A stretch of 64,000 nucleotides of DNA from Candidatus Avimonas caecicola (GCA_904419875.1 CAJFTG010000001.1:43483-107482), one strand, 5' to 3'; shown: positions 45,560-55,049, numbered from the stretch's first letter. A program made the numbers and translations. The notes: generated from the sequence alone by a model not told the origin.

Positions 45560-45657
45560 CCGGACACCCGGGACGTCTGGAGCGCCGGAACGCCCGGATG
45601 CCCGCATACACGCATACACGAGTACACGCATCCCCGGATTCGTGGATACGTGGATAC
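45560..45657. repeat. Degenerate 8-bp tandem repeat (about 12 units) in the gltB leader
   Basis: Plus-strand units in register every 8 bases from 45560, e.g. GCCCGGAT, GCCCGCAT, ACACGCAT, ACACGAGT, ACACGCAT, CCCCGGAT, TCGTGGAT, ACGTGGAT; consensus about RCNCGGAT. The period is not a multiple of three, which argues against coding. It lies between the amt terminator and the gltB start, in the 5' leader. Confidence 0.8.
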
Positions 45658-45695
45658 TTCCCTGCTCTTCCGGGCGCCGCCGTCATGCGGCAAGG

Positions 45696-45733
45696 CCGCA
45701 GCCTCCGGAACCGGAAATTTCCGGAGGCTGCGG
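45696..45733 (-). terminator. Hairpin terminator after the Amt-PII gene
   Basis: Perfect 15-bp inverted repeat (45696-45710 with 45719-45733), 8-base loop, 70 bp after the Amt-PII stop codon and 200 bp before gltB. No clear T tract, like the other strong palindromes of this window. Confidence 0.65.
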
Positions 45734-45803
45734 TCGTTCGCCGCGGGCGGATCATATGTCGCTGAGGGGATGCGCTTTCACCGTCTTGCCCTTCGGGCGC
45801 CGC

Positions 45804-47537
45804 TTATTCCACATCCTGCAGCGCCGCGTAGCCTTCCTCCCCGGTACGTACCTTCACCACGTTTTCCACATCGTAGACAAAGATCTTGCCGTCGCCGATA
45901 TGGCCGGTGTACAGCACCCTTTTCGCCGTTTCAATCACGGCGCGTACCGGGACCTTGCTGACGACAATTTCCATCTGCACCTTCGGCAGCAGGTCGATCT
46001 CCTGCTCCACCCCGCGGTAGTACTCCGGCTTGCCCTTCTGCACGCCGCAGCCCAGCACGTGAGTTACCGTCATGCCGGTGATGCCAATTTCCCTCATCGC
46101 GTTTTTCAACGCTTCAAAGCGCTCCTGCTTGAAAAGAAGCTCGATCTTGGTGATCTTCGCATCGGAGGCCGTCACGGCGCCGCGCGGCGACTCCTTCAGC
46201 TGTACGGGCACCGCCTCGTCCACCGGCACCGCGCCTGTCGGCTCTGCCGCCGGCACGCCGGAAACGTCCGTTGTGGGAACGGAGGGCATGAAATCCGCAT
46301 AAGCGCTGACCAGCCCGTGCTCGGGCAGATCCAGGCCGGCGATTTCCTCCTCGGCCGTGACCCGCAGCCCCACCGTCTTTTTTATCAGCAGGAACACGAC
46401 GCTCATGGTGATCCCGACCCAGGCGACGGTGGAAACCACGCCCAGGACCTCCACCCCGAAGAAATGCAGCCGCGACATCCCCATCGCCTCCAGGGATTCG
46501 TTGGAAGCGAACACGCCGGTGAGGATGGTGCCAAGCGCCCCGTTGACGCCGTGAACGCCGACCGCGCCGACCGGGTCGTCCACCTTGAGAACCTTATCGA
46601 CAAGCTCGATGCCGAAGACCACCGCAAAGCCGGCGATCAAACCGATCAGGGCGGCCGCCCAGGGGTTGACCAGGTCGCAGCCGGCGGTGATGGCCACCAG
46701 TCCGGCCAGGGAACCGTTCAGGGTCATGGAAACGTCCGGCTTTTTGTAGCGAACCCAGGTGATCAGCATGACCGCAACCGTCGCCGTCGCGGCCGCCAGG
46801 TTGGTGTTGAAGAAGATTTTGCCCGCCAGGGCGGCGTTGCCGTCCGTCATCGACACGGTAGAACCGCCGTTGAACCCGAACCAGCAGAACCAGAGGATGA
46901 ACACGCCGAGCGCGCCCAGGGGGATGCTGTGCCCGGGAATGGCGCGCGGCTTGCCGTCCCTGCCGTACTTCCCGATGCGGGGGCCGAGCATCGCGGCGCC
47001 GATCAGGGCGGAGATGCCGCCCACCAGATGGACCGCCGTGGAACCGGCGAAATCATGGAATCCAAGCTGCGCCAGCCAGCCCCCTCCCCAGATCCAGTGG
47101 CCGGAAATCGGGTAGATCAGCAGGCTGATGACGGCGCTGTAAATGCAGTAGCTGACGAATTTGGTCCGTTCGGCCATCGCGCCGGACACGATGGTGGCGG
47201 CGGTGGCGCAGAAAACGGTCTGAAAAATGAAGTAAGCATAGAAGCTGACGCCTTCCGGCAGGATCGCCGTATAGTCGCCGGAGGTGAAAAAATCAATGCC
47301 GCCGAAAACGGCGCTTTGGGTTCCGAACATGATGCCGAAGCCCACCAGCCAGTACAGGGGGGTGCCGATGGCAAAATCCATCAGGTTCTTCATGATGATG
47401 TTGCCGGCGTTTTTCGCCCGGGTGAAGCCGGTTTCCACCATAGCAAAACCGGCCTGCATCAGGAACACCAACGCCGCGGCGATCAGAACCCACATGGTAT
47501 TGACATCGCCGAACAGCTCCATCACATTGTCTGCCAT
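45804..47537 (-). CDS. Ammonium transporter fused to a C-terminal PII signalling domain
   Basis: 577 aa from ATG 47537; the upstream extension lies over the leader hairpin and is rejected. Amt part (about 1-410): 11 helices, MWVLIAAALVFLMQAGFAMVE at the start, DFAGSTAVHLVGG with the pore His, and the second His region GAVGVHGVNGALGT. After a Pro/Ala-rich linker, a full PII domain (about 461-577) has KITKIELLFKQERFEALKNA, a T-loop YRGVEQEIDLLPKV and the B-loop TGHIGDGKIFV that binds nucleotide. The usual uridylylated Tyr of the T-loop is replaced (VEQ instead of AEY), so control is probably by ATP/ADP and 2-oxoglutarate binding only. Built-in PII would gate ammonium uptake. Lies 118 bp after glnN on the same strand. 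Confidence 0.93.
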   Translation of the reverse strand: MADNVMELFGDVNTMWVLIAAALVFLMQAGFAMVETGFTRAKNAGNIIMKNLMDFAIGTPLYWLVGFGIMFGTQSAVFGGIDFFTSGDYTAILPEGVSFYAYFIFQTVFCATAATIVSGAMAERTKFVSYCIYSAVISLLIYPISGHWIWGGGWLAQLGFHDFAGSTAVHLVGGISALIGAAMLGPRIGKYGRDGKPRAIPGHSIPLGALGVFILWFCWFGFNGGSTVSMTDGNAALAGKIFFNTNLAAATATVAVMLITWVRYKKPDVSMTLNGSLAGLVAITAGCDLVNPWAAALIGLIAGFAVVFGIELVDKVLKVDDPVGAVGVHGVNGALGTILTGVFASNESLEAMGMSRLHFFGVEVLGVVSTVAWVGITMSVVFLLIKKTVGLRVTAEEEIAGLDLPEHGLVSAYADFMPSVPTTDVSGVPAAEPTGAVPVDEAVPVQLKESPRGAVTASDAKITKIELLFKQERFEALKNAMREIGITGMTVTHVLGCGVQKGKPEYYRGVEQEIDLLPKVQMEIVVSKVPVRAVIETAKRVLYTGHIGDGKIFVYDVENVVKVRTGEEGYAALQDVE

Positions 47538-47606
47538 TTGGACCGCATCCTTTCTTTCGGCGCGGCCCTGGTTCCGCCAGGACAAAGCCGGCGGACCGTC
47601 CAGGAC

Positions 47607-47624
47607 CAAAACGCCGTTGCTTTG
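47607..47624 (-). promoter_or_regulatory. ANTAR-type hexaloop hairpin in the amt leader
   Basis: On the minus strand a 6-bp stem CAAAGC/GUUUUG (one G-U pair) closes a six-base loop AACGGC with A at position 1 and G at position 4, the pattern recognised by ANTAR proteins. It sits 70 bp before the Amt start, in the glnN-amt gap. A larger imperfect hairpin follows (GGUCCUGG pairing with CCAGGGCC) but no T tract is visible. Confidence 0.55.
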
Positions 47625-47654
47625 CTCTGTTACGGACGAAAGAAATATCAATTT

Positions 47655-49751
<2,097 letters not shown>

Positions 49752-49768
49752 ACCGATGACCCCTTTTC

Positions 49769-49832
49769 AAAAAATAAAGCGGCAGAGGCGGGAAAACGGA
49801 ATCTTCCGTTTCCGCGACGCCTTTGCCGCTTT
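49769..49832 (-). terminator. Leader terminator 2 of glnN with overlapping ANTAR hexaloop
   Basis: Terminator stem AAAGCGGCA/TGCCGCTTT (49824-49832 with 49776-49784) with an inner arm, then a T6 run, ending just before the glnN ribosome site. Its 5' arm overlaps an alternative hairpin (49814-49829): 5-bp stem GCGGC/GUCGC closing the six-base loop AAAGGC (A1, G4). Formation of the small hairpin would destroy the terminator, the expected ANTAR switch. Confidence 0.75.
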
Positions 49833-49917
49833 TCAGCAATATGGAACGGCCTCCCCGGGCCGGCGCCCGCCCGCTCCGGGACGGAACGCCCCGGGCGCCC
49901 GCAAAAACCGGCCGGAC

Positions 49918-49960
49918 AAAAAAACAACGGTGCTGCAGATTTTCTGCGACACCGTTGCCG
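49918..49960 (-). terminator. Leader terminator 1 of glnN with overlapping ANTAR hexaloop
   Basis: Stem CAACGGTG/CACCGTTG (49950-49957 with 49925-49932) plus an inner GCAGA/TCTGC arm, followed by T7 (49918-49924). The 5' arm overlaps a small hairpin (49947-49960): CGGC/GUCG closing loop AACGGU (A1, G4). It starts almost at the transcription start, so this is a first attenuator in series with terminator 2. Confidence 0.75.
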
Positions 49961-49974
49961 TTCTTTCGTGTCTA

Positions 49975-50003
49975 AGAATACACCCTGTTTTTCCGTTTGT
50001 CAA
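49975..50003 (-). promoter_or_regulatory. Promoter of glnN
   Basis: On the minus strand TTGACA (49998-50003), 17-bp spacer, TATTCT (49975-49980). The start site would be near 49968, giving a leader of about 215 nt that contains both attenuators. Confidence 0.85.
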
Positions 50004-50235
50004 CCCCCGTTGGAAAATTTTTTCGGGGAAATTCTGGAGCCGCCCGATCCGGATACGGGCGGCAGGCGGGAGGCCGCCGTCCAAAAAGCGCCGGCCGTGC
50101 CGGGCGGCGCTGCGTCCACGGCCTCCAGGCGGGCGGCGCGCTCCGCCTGGGGGGACGCGGTTGTTCGCCGCCTTTGCCGGCCGCCGGCCTGTCCTGCGCC
50201 GCCCCATCCCCGTCCCGCCCGCCGGAGGGATGCGG

Positions 50236-50265
50236 CCTGTATGCGGCGTACAGGCCGCATACAGG
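50236..50265. repeat. 12-bp inverted repeat between the GNAT pseudogene and the glnN promoter
   Basis: CCTGTATGCGGC (50236-50247) and its reverse complement (50254-50265) with a 6-base loop. No T tract. May be the 3'-end hairpin of the decayed acetyltransferase gene. The rest of 50004-50290 is GC-rich with no gene seen. Confidence 0.6.
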
Positions 50266-50294
50266 AAATGGAGCCTGCCGCCGTGGCAACAGCG

Positions 50295-50770
50295 GTCAAA
50301 AAATTCGTCCTCTTTATGGTATGCCGGCGCTTTCCGCCACCCGGACAGAGGCGTTAATGTCCGCCTTTATAATCGCCTGTGCCGCCTCCCTGCCCAACCG
50401 CTCAAACGCAAACTTCTTACATCTTACAGCCCGGAACAGCCTCTCCGGCATATCCGCGATGCCAGCATTTCTTTATCAGCAAACAGCCGATTTCCGGTTT
50501 CCAGCGTCTCTGTGCCCCTGTACGGCTGCATGGTAAGCCCGGCCTGCCCGGCCATGACGTCGTCCGCTTTTCGCACGGCGGCCCGCAGGCCAAGCCCGTA
50601 TTGCCGGTACCTCCCCGGCGGTCAAGCTGCGCCTTCACATCGCCGGAGGAAAACCCGTGCCCGTAAGCATACATGACTTCCGGGCCCTGCAAAATCCAGG
50701 CCAGGTCCTGCCAATCATCCTGTGTCATCTCTCTCAAAAGAAGCCGCTCCGTTTCAATAACCGCAGCCAT
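50295..50770 (-). pseudogene. Frameshifted GNAT-family N-acetyltransferase
   Basis: Starts MAAVIETERLLLREMTQDDWQ at 50770, a RimJ/RimL-like GNAT opening. Near codon 57 the meaningful sequence jumps frame to RYRQYGLGLRAAVRK and AGQAGLTMQPYRGTETLE, then returns to the first frame for IGCLLIKKCWHRGYAGEAV, then shifts again to KKFAFERLGREAAQAII and KADINASVRVAESAG, ending at a stop. At least three frameshifts in an otherwise readable gene show it is a pseudogene. The neighbouring nitrogen genes are intact, so general sequencing error is unlikely. In life it would have acetylated a small molecule or protein N-terminus. Confidence 0.8.
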
Positions 50771-51030
50771 GTGCCCATACGCACCCCCGTGCCGACCGTA
50801 ATTTTCCCGGCGGCTTCCGGCCGCCTTTCCCGTCAAAGCGCCCTCCGCCTTCCTCTTTTTCTGCGGTTTACAGTCTACACCATTCTGCCGCCTGAATCAA
50901 GGCGGGCGGGCACAGGCGGGAACGGCAGACTTGGTTTCACCCACCCGCATCCGGCAGAGGGCGACAGAAGCAACCGGGAGGGGTATAGGCTGGAAAGAAT
51001 GGGAACGGGCAGGATACGGAAATGATGGGA

Positions 51031-51080
51031 AGCCGGTGGGAGCCGGTGGGAGCAGGTGGGAGCCGGTGGAAGCAGTGGAA
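51031..51080. repeat. 10-bp tandem repeat upstream of the glnA promoter
   Basis: AGCCGGTGGG repeated four times with small changes (51031-51070), then a fifth truncated unit, ending 20 bp before the -35 element. The period is one DNA turn, so each unit faces the same side. Confidence 0.75.
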
Positions 51081-51099
51081 AACAGGGGGAAGATTTTCA

Positions 51100-51128
51100 T
51101 TGACAAACCCGCGCCGGGGAGGTATGAT
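51100..51128 (+). promoter_or_regulatory. Promoter of the glnA-ANTAR-purF genes
   Basis: TTGACA (51100-51105), 17-bp spacer, TATGAT (51123-51128). The leader to the glnA ATG is about 120 nt. Both this promoter and that of glnN are followed by AGACACGA, so the transcripts begin alike. Confidence 0.88.
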
Positions 51129-51148
51129 AGACACGATGCAAACAGGGT

Positions 51149-51166
51149 ATGAGCAATGGCGTTCAT
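51149..51166 (+). promoter_or_regulatory. ANTAR-type hexaloop hairpin in the glnA leader
   Basis: Six-bp stem AUGAGC/GUUCAU (one G-U) closing loop AAUGGC (A1, G4). It is enclosed in a competing long pairing of GACACGATG (51130-51138) with CATCGTGTC (51164-51172). A second small hairpin with a six-base loop (GGGA-GGAGUG-UCCC, about 51177-51190) follows but lacks A1. Confidence 0.6.
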
Positions 51167-51194
51167 CGTGTCTGGCGGGGAGGAGTGTCCCTTG

Positions 51195-51218
51195 GGAAGA
51201 CCGGTGAGCGTCTTTTTT
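51195..51218 (+). terminator. Leader terminator of glnA
   Basis: Stem GGAAGAC/GTCTTTT (51195-51201 with 51210-51216, two G-U pairs), 8-base loop, within a T6 run, about 40 bp before the glnA start. Weak stem, fitting a regulated attenuator. Confidence 0.5.
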
Positions 51219-51256
51219 GTCGGCATTCCAATACGGTACGGAAAGGGAGACATGCC

Positions 51257-52447
51257 ATGTATTCTTACAGCGAGGTACTGACCTACTGCCGGGAAGAGGA
51301 CGTCAAATTCATCCGGCTGGCGTTCTGCGACCTGACCGGGAACCAAAAAAACATCGCCATCATGCCGGAGGAGCTGGAACGGGCGTTCGAGCACGGCATC
51401 TCCTTCGATGCTTCCGCCATCCCGGGATTCGGGGACGAGTCAAAATCCGACCTGTTCCTGTTCCCGGACCCGTCCACCCTCTCCGTCCTGCCCTGGCGGC
51501 CCTCCCACGGCCGGGTGGTGCGGATGTTCTGCGACATCCGGCGCCCGGACGGCACGCCCTTCCCGAAGGACAGCCGGAGGCTGCTGAAAAAGGCGGTCGC
51601 CGCGGCCGCCGAGGATGGCGTCGTCTGCTCCTTCGGCGCGGAATTTGAGTTTTACCTTTTTCAGACCGATGAAAACGGGAAACCGACGAAGATTCCCTTT
51701 GACGACGCCGGATATATGGACATCGCCCCGGATGACAAGGGGGAAAACGTGCGCAGGGACATCTGCCTGACGCTGGAAAGCATGGGTATCCGCCCGGAAA
51801 GCTCCCATCATGAGGAGGGACCGGGGCAGAACGAGATCGACTTCCGGTACAGCGAAGCCCTGAGCGCGGCGGACAACGCCGTGACCTTTCCGGCGGTGGT
51901 GAAAACCATCGCCATGCAGAACGGCCTGTGGGCCTGCTTCTCCCCAAAGCCGCTGGTTCATCAGAGCGGCAACGGCCTGCACATCAACATGTCCATCCAA
52001 AGCCCCGGCGGCCGGGCGGACAGGGACGCCTTCATGGCCGGCGTCCTTCGGCATATCCGGGAGATCACCGCCTTTCTGAATCCCACCGAGGAGTCTTACC
52101 GGCGGCTGGGTGAGAAAAAGGCCCCCCGCTATGTCACCTGGTCCTCCCAAAACCGTTCCCCCCTGATCCGGGTGCCGGCGGCGAAGGGCGAATACGAGCG
52201 CTTCGAGCTGCGCTCCCCCGATCCGACCGCCAACCCCTATCTCGCCTACGCGCTGCTGATCTATGCGGGCCTGGACGGCGTGCGGAGCCGGCTTCCCCTG
52301 CCCGCGCCGATCGACGGCAACCTGTTCACGGCGGACGAATCGGTGACCGCCGGGCTGGAGCGGCTGCCCGCTTCCCTGGCGGAGGCGCAGACGCTGGCCG
52401 GGGAAAGCGAACTGATCCGGCGGCATATGCCGGAAATCCTGGCGTAG
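51257..52447 (+). CDS. glnA: Glutamine synthetase type I, short form
   Basis: 396 aa from ATG 51257 (AAAGGGAG upstream). GSI features: beta-grasp N-terminus KFIRLAFCDLTGNQKNIAI, GAEFEFYLF with catalytic glutamates, HHEEGPGQNEIDFRYSEAL, NGLHINMS (active-site His) and NRSPLIRVP. Shorter than the 440-470 aa norm because the C-terminal part, including the adenylylation-loop region, is reduced; it ends IRRHMPEILA. Such short GSI proteins recur in Clostridia beside ANTAR regulators. Together with glnN it gives two unrelated glutamine synthetases within 5 kb. The leader carries an ANTAR-type hairpin and a terminator. Confidence 0.92.
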   Translation: MYSYSEVLTYCREEDVKFIRLAFCDLTGNQKNIAIMPEELERAFEHGISFDASAIPGFGDESKSDLFLFPDPSTLSVLPWRPSHGRVVRMFCDIRRPDGTPFPKDSRRLLKKAVAAAAEDGVVCSFGAEFEFYLFQTDENGKPTKIPFDDAGYMDIAPDDKGENVRRDICLTLESMGIRPESSHHEEGPGQNEIDFRYSEALSAADNAVTFPAVVKTIAMQNGLWACFSPKPLVHQSGNGLHINMSIQSPGGRADRDAFMAGVLRHIREITAFLNPTEESYRRLGEKKAPRYVTWSSQNRSPLIRVPAAKGEYERFELRSPDPTANPYLAYALLIYAGLDGVRSRLPLPAPIDGNLFTADESVTAGLERLPASLAEAQTLAGESELIRRHMPEILA

Positions 52448-52507
52448 CGCTCTCTCCTTCCCGGGAAAACGGCCCGGGAAAACCAAAACAGAAAGGAGAG
52501 GCTTCCC

Positions 52508-53110
52508 GTGGCGTATGCGGCCCCCCATTCCCCGGAGAAAACCGCCTGCAGCGTTTTGATTGTGTCCTCCGGCCAGAAGGCCGTTTCATTTTTTGCCGAG
52601 CTGCTCCAGCCAAACGGCTTCGGCCCTGTGCTATCCGTCTCCACCGTCGGGGAGGCAAAGCGGCTCCTGGTGGACAGGGAGATTGACATTCTCCTGATCA
52701 ACACCCCGTTAAGCGACGATTTCGGCATGGATTTCGCCGTGGACGCAGCGTCAAAAGGCTGCGGCGTTCTGCTTTTTGTCAAGGCCGAGCAGCTGGACGC
52801 CGTCAGCCTGAAGGTGGAGAACTACGGCATCCTGACCCTGGCCAGGCCGGTCAGCCGGCCGCTGGTATACCAGGCGCTCAAGCTGCTGGTGGCAACCCGC
52901 CGGCGGCTGCGCGCGCTGGAGGAAAAGACCTCCTCCCTTCAAAGCAAAATGGAGGAAATCCGGCTGGTCAACCGGGCGAAGCTCCTGCTGATGGAGCACC
53001 TGAAAATGAGCGAGCCGGAAGCGCACCGCACCATCGAAAAGCGGGCGATGGACGCCTGCGTGAAGCGGCGGGCAATCGCCGAAAGCATTATCAAAACCTA
53101 TGACAGTTAG
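52508..53110 (+). CDS. ANTAR-domain antiterminator with pseudo-receiver domain
   Basis: 200 aa, GTG start at 52508 after AAAGGAGAGG. N-terminal receiver-like fold (about 12-125): CSVLIVSSGQKAV and IDILLINTPLSDD; the usual phospho-acceptor Asp position is occupied by Asn, so it is probably not phosphorylated in the standard way. A coiled coil (about 125-150) leads to a C-terminal ANTAR domain (about 148-198): RLVNRAKLLLMEHLKMSEPEAHRTIEKRAMD. ANTAR proteins bind pairs of hairpins with A1/G4 hexaloops and prevent leader terminators from forming. The hairpins found before glnN, amt and glnA are its likely targets. Sixty bp after glnA. Confidence 0.9.
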   Translation: MAYAAPHSPEKTACSVLIVSSGQKAVSFFAELLQPNGFGPVLSVSTVGEAKRLLVDREIDILLINTPLSDDFGMDFAVDAASKGCGVLLFVKAEQLDAVSLKVENYGILTLARPVSRPLVYQALKLLVATRRRLRALEEKTSSLQSKMEEIRLVNRAKLLLMEHLKMSEPEAHRTIEKRAMDACVKRRAIAESIIKTYDS

Positions 53111-53149
53111 GATGCCGCCGGATACCGGCGGGCCCAGGGAGGTCTGTGC

Positions 53150-54604
53150 ATGAGCGGTCTTCACGAAGAATGCGGCGTGTTCGGCGTGTTCTGCCCCGGC
53201 GGCGCAAAGGACGTCGCTTCCACCGTCTATTACGGCTTGTATGCCCTCCAGCACCGCGGGCAGGAAAGCTGCGGCATCGCCGTGAACGACGACGGGCTTT
53301 TTCAGCATTACAAGGACGTTGGGCTGGCCGGCGAAGTGTTCAGCCCGTCCGTGCTGGAAAAGCTGGGGCCCGGCAATATGGCGGTCGGCCATGTCCGCTA
53401 CGGCACCACCGGCGGCGGAGGCCGCCTGAACGCGCAGCCCATCGTCGTCAACCACCGCAAGGGCCGCATGGCCCTGGCGCACAACGGCAACCTGGTCAAC
53501 TCGCAGCAGCTGCGGGACCGTCTGGAGATGGAGGGCTCCATCTTCCACACCACCAGCGACACGGAGGTGATCTCCTACATCATCACCAAGGAGCGGATCC
53601 GCTCCTCCTCCATAGAGGAAGCGATCGACCGGGCGATGGAAGTCATCGAGGGGGCTTATTCCCTGATCGTGATGTCCCCCGCCAAGCTGATCGCCGTGCG
53701 GGACGAAAACGGTTTCCGGCCGCTCTGCTATGGGCAGACCGCCGAGGGGGATTATATCCTCGCCTCCGAAAGCTGCGCCCTCGACGCGGTGGGGGCCGCC
53801 TTCATCCGCGACCTGGAGCCGGGAGAAATCCTGGTTTTCAGCCGGGACGGCATCCGCTCCATCCGCAGCCACTGCGGGAAACGGCCGAAGACCACCTGCA
53901 TTTTCGAGCACATCTATTTTGCCCGCCCGGATTCGGTGGTCGACGGCGTCAGCGTCCATCACGCGCGGAAAACCGCCGGCGCCATCCTGGCGCAGACCAG
54001 CCCGGCGGAGGCCGACGTGGTGATCGGCGTCCCCGATTCCGGCATCGACGCCGCGCTGGGATATGCCGGCGCGGCCGGCATCCCGTACGGCGTCGGCTTT
54101 ATCAAAAACCGCTACATCGCCCGCACCTTCATCGCCCCCGGCCAGAAGGCACGGGAGGACAAGGTCAAAATCAAACTGAATCCCATTGAGGAAACGGTGC
54201 GGGGAAAATCGGTCGTTATGGTGGACGATTCCATTGTGCGCGGCACCACCAGCGCGCGCATCGTAAAGCTGCTGCGGGACGCCGGCGCGCGGGAAATCCA
54301 CGTGCGTATCTCCGCCCCGCCCTTTCTCAACCCCTGCTACTACGGAACCGACATCGACTCGCAGGATCTGCTGATCGCCTGCCATCATTCCCTGGACGAA
54401 ATCCGGGAGCTGATCGGAGCGGACAGCCTGGGCTATCTGCCGCTGGACCGGCTGCACGAGCTGATCGGGACGCCGCCGGGCGTCGGCTTCTGCTGCGCCT
54501 GCTTCAGCGGGAAATATCCCACCGCGGTGCCGGAGAGCGGCCGGAAAAACCGGTTTGAGCAGAAAATCGGCGGAAAAGCGAAAGCCCGCGCCGCCGAAAT
54601 ATAG
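53150..54604 (+). CDS. purF: Amidophosphoribosyltransferase
   Basis: 484 aa. Class II glutaminase N-terminus HEECGVFGVF, with the Cys exposed after removal of a short propeptide (Bacillus-type). PRPP-binding loop VVMVDDSIVRGTTSARIV near 355-372. C-terminal cysteines in GVGFCCACFSGKYP belong to the Fe-S cluster seen in the B. subtilis class. Catalyses the first step of purine synthesis, using glutamine as amino donor. Forty bp after the ANTAR gene with GGGAGG upstream; co-transcription with glnA would tie glutamine supply to its use. No other pur genes are in the window. Confidence 0.96.
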   Translation: MSGLHEECGVFGVFCPGGAKDVASTVYYGLYALQHRGQESCGIAVNDDGLFQHYKDVGLAGEVFSPSVLEKLGPGNMAVGHVRYGTTGGGGRLNAQPIVVNHRKGRMALAHNGNLVNSQQLRDRLEMEGSIFHTTSDTEVISYIITKERIRSSSIEEAIDRAMEVIEGAYSLIVMSPAKLIAVRDENGFRPLCYGQTAEGDYILASESCALDAVGAAFIRDLEPGEILVFSRDGIRSIRSHCGKRPKTTCIFEHIYFARPDSVVDGVSVHHARKTAGAILAQTSPAEADVVIGVPDSGIDAALGYAGAAGIPYGVGFIKNRYIARTFIAPGQKAREDKVKIKLNPIEETVRGKSVVMVDDSIVRGTTSARIVKLLRDAGAREIHVRISAPPFLNPCYYGTDIDSQDLLIACHHSLDEIRELIGADSLGYLPLDRLHELIGTPPGVGFCCACFSGKYPTAVPESGRKNRFEQKIGGKAKARAAEI

Positions 54605-54869
54605 CCGCGGGGCCTGCTTTCCGGCGGAAACCGTGGTGCAGCCGACGTTCCGCGCGCCGTTATCCGTCCCCGTCCCCCTCCCCCTCCACCCCCGGACGCC
54701 GGGGCAGCGTCCCCTGGCCCGTATGCGGTGTTTTCCACGCCGGCGCCCCGGGGCCCAAACAGCAGGAGGAGGCCGAAGCCGGACGCTGGGCAACCGCAAG
54801 GTTTGTATGGTATATTTGCCAAATAAAATTCGACATATTTAGATAATATTCTGTTTTTCGCCAATTCCC
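54605..54869. other. Intergenic region downstream of purF
   Basis: 265 bp. Contains a small hairpin (GGACGC/GCGTCC near 54694-54712) that may end the purF transcript, though without a T tract. The last 70 bp turn sharply AT-rich ahead of the structured-RNA promoter. No gene seen. Confidence 0.5.
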
Positions 54870-54898
54870 TTGACAAAATTCACCAGCTCTGATAGGAT
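54870..54898 (+). promoter_or_regulatory. Promoter of the structured RNA upstream of the AIPR gene
   Basis: TTGACA (54870-54875), 17-bp spacer, TAGGAT (54893-54898). The start site would be near 54905, directly at the 5' end of the folded RNA. Confidence 0.8.
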
Positions 54899-54904
54899 GC
54901 AGTT

Positions 54905-55035
54905 ACACAACGTAAGCGCTGATGCGGGCTTTGGCCTGCACCTAGCCGGTTGCTACACTTGCTGTTGCAGTAGTAGGGAAGAAGCGAATACGGTCGGGAA
55001 AAAGACGCTGTGGTGAGCCATCCCACGGTTTTTTT
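54905..55035 (+). ncRNA. Compact structured RNA, possibly raiA-motif-like
   Basis: A transcript of about 130 nt lies between a good promoter and a terminator. Visible pairings: a closing stem CACAACG (54906-54912) with CGCUGUG (55006-55012, one mismatch); a 7-bp hairpin UGCGGGC-UUUG-GCCUGCA (54923-54940); a CUAC/GUAG arm around 54953-54974; and the 3' terminator CUGUGG/CCACGG (55008-55028) with T7, which competes with the closing stem. There is no open reading frame with a ribosome site inside. From memory the 3' third (GGAAGAAGCGAAUACGG, GUGGUGAGCC) resembles the raiA motif RNA of Firmicutes; this is recall, not a search. Its neighbour is an AIPR gene, not raiA. Role unknown. Confidence 0.6.
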
Positions 55036-55049
55036 CGATATCTTCTTTT

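Noticed and set aside
45696..45733. An ANTAR hexaloop in the gltB leader
   Set aside because: A GCCGC-ATGACG-GCGGC hairpin with six-base loop occurs near 45676-45693, but position 4 is A instead of G and no terminator follows, so gltB is not placed in the ANTAR regulon.
54905..55035. Guide-like RNA of a TnpB/IscB element, a retron RNA or a tracrRNA
   Set aside because: No TnpB, IscB, Cas or reverse transcriptase gene lies nearby, and no transposon ends were seen.
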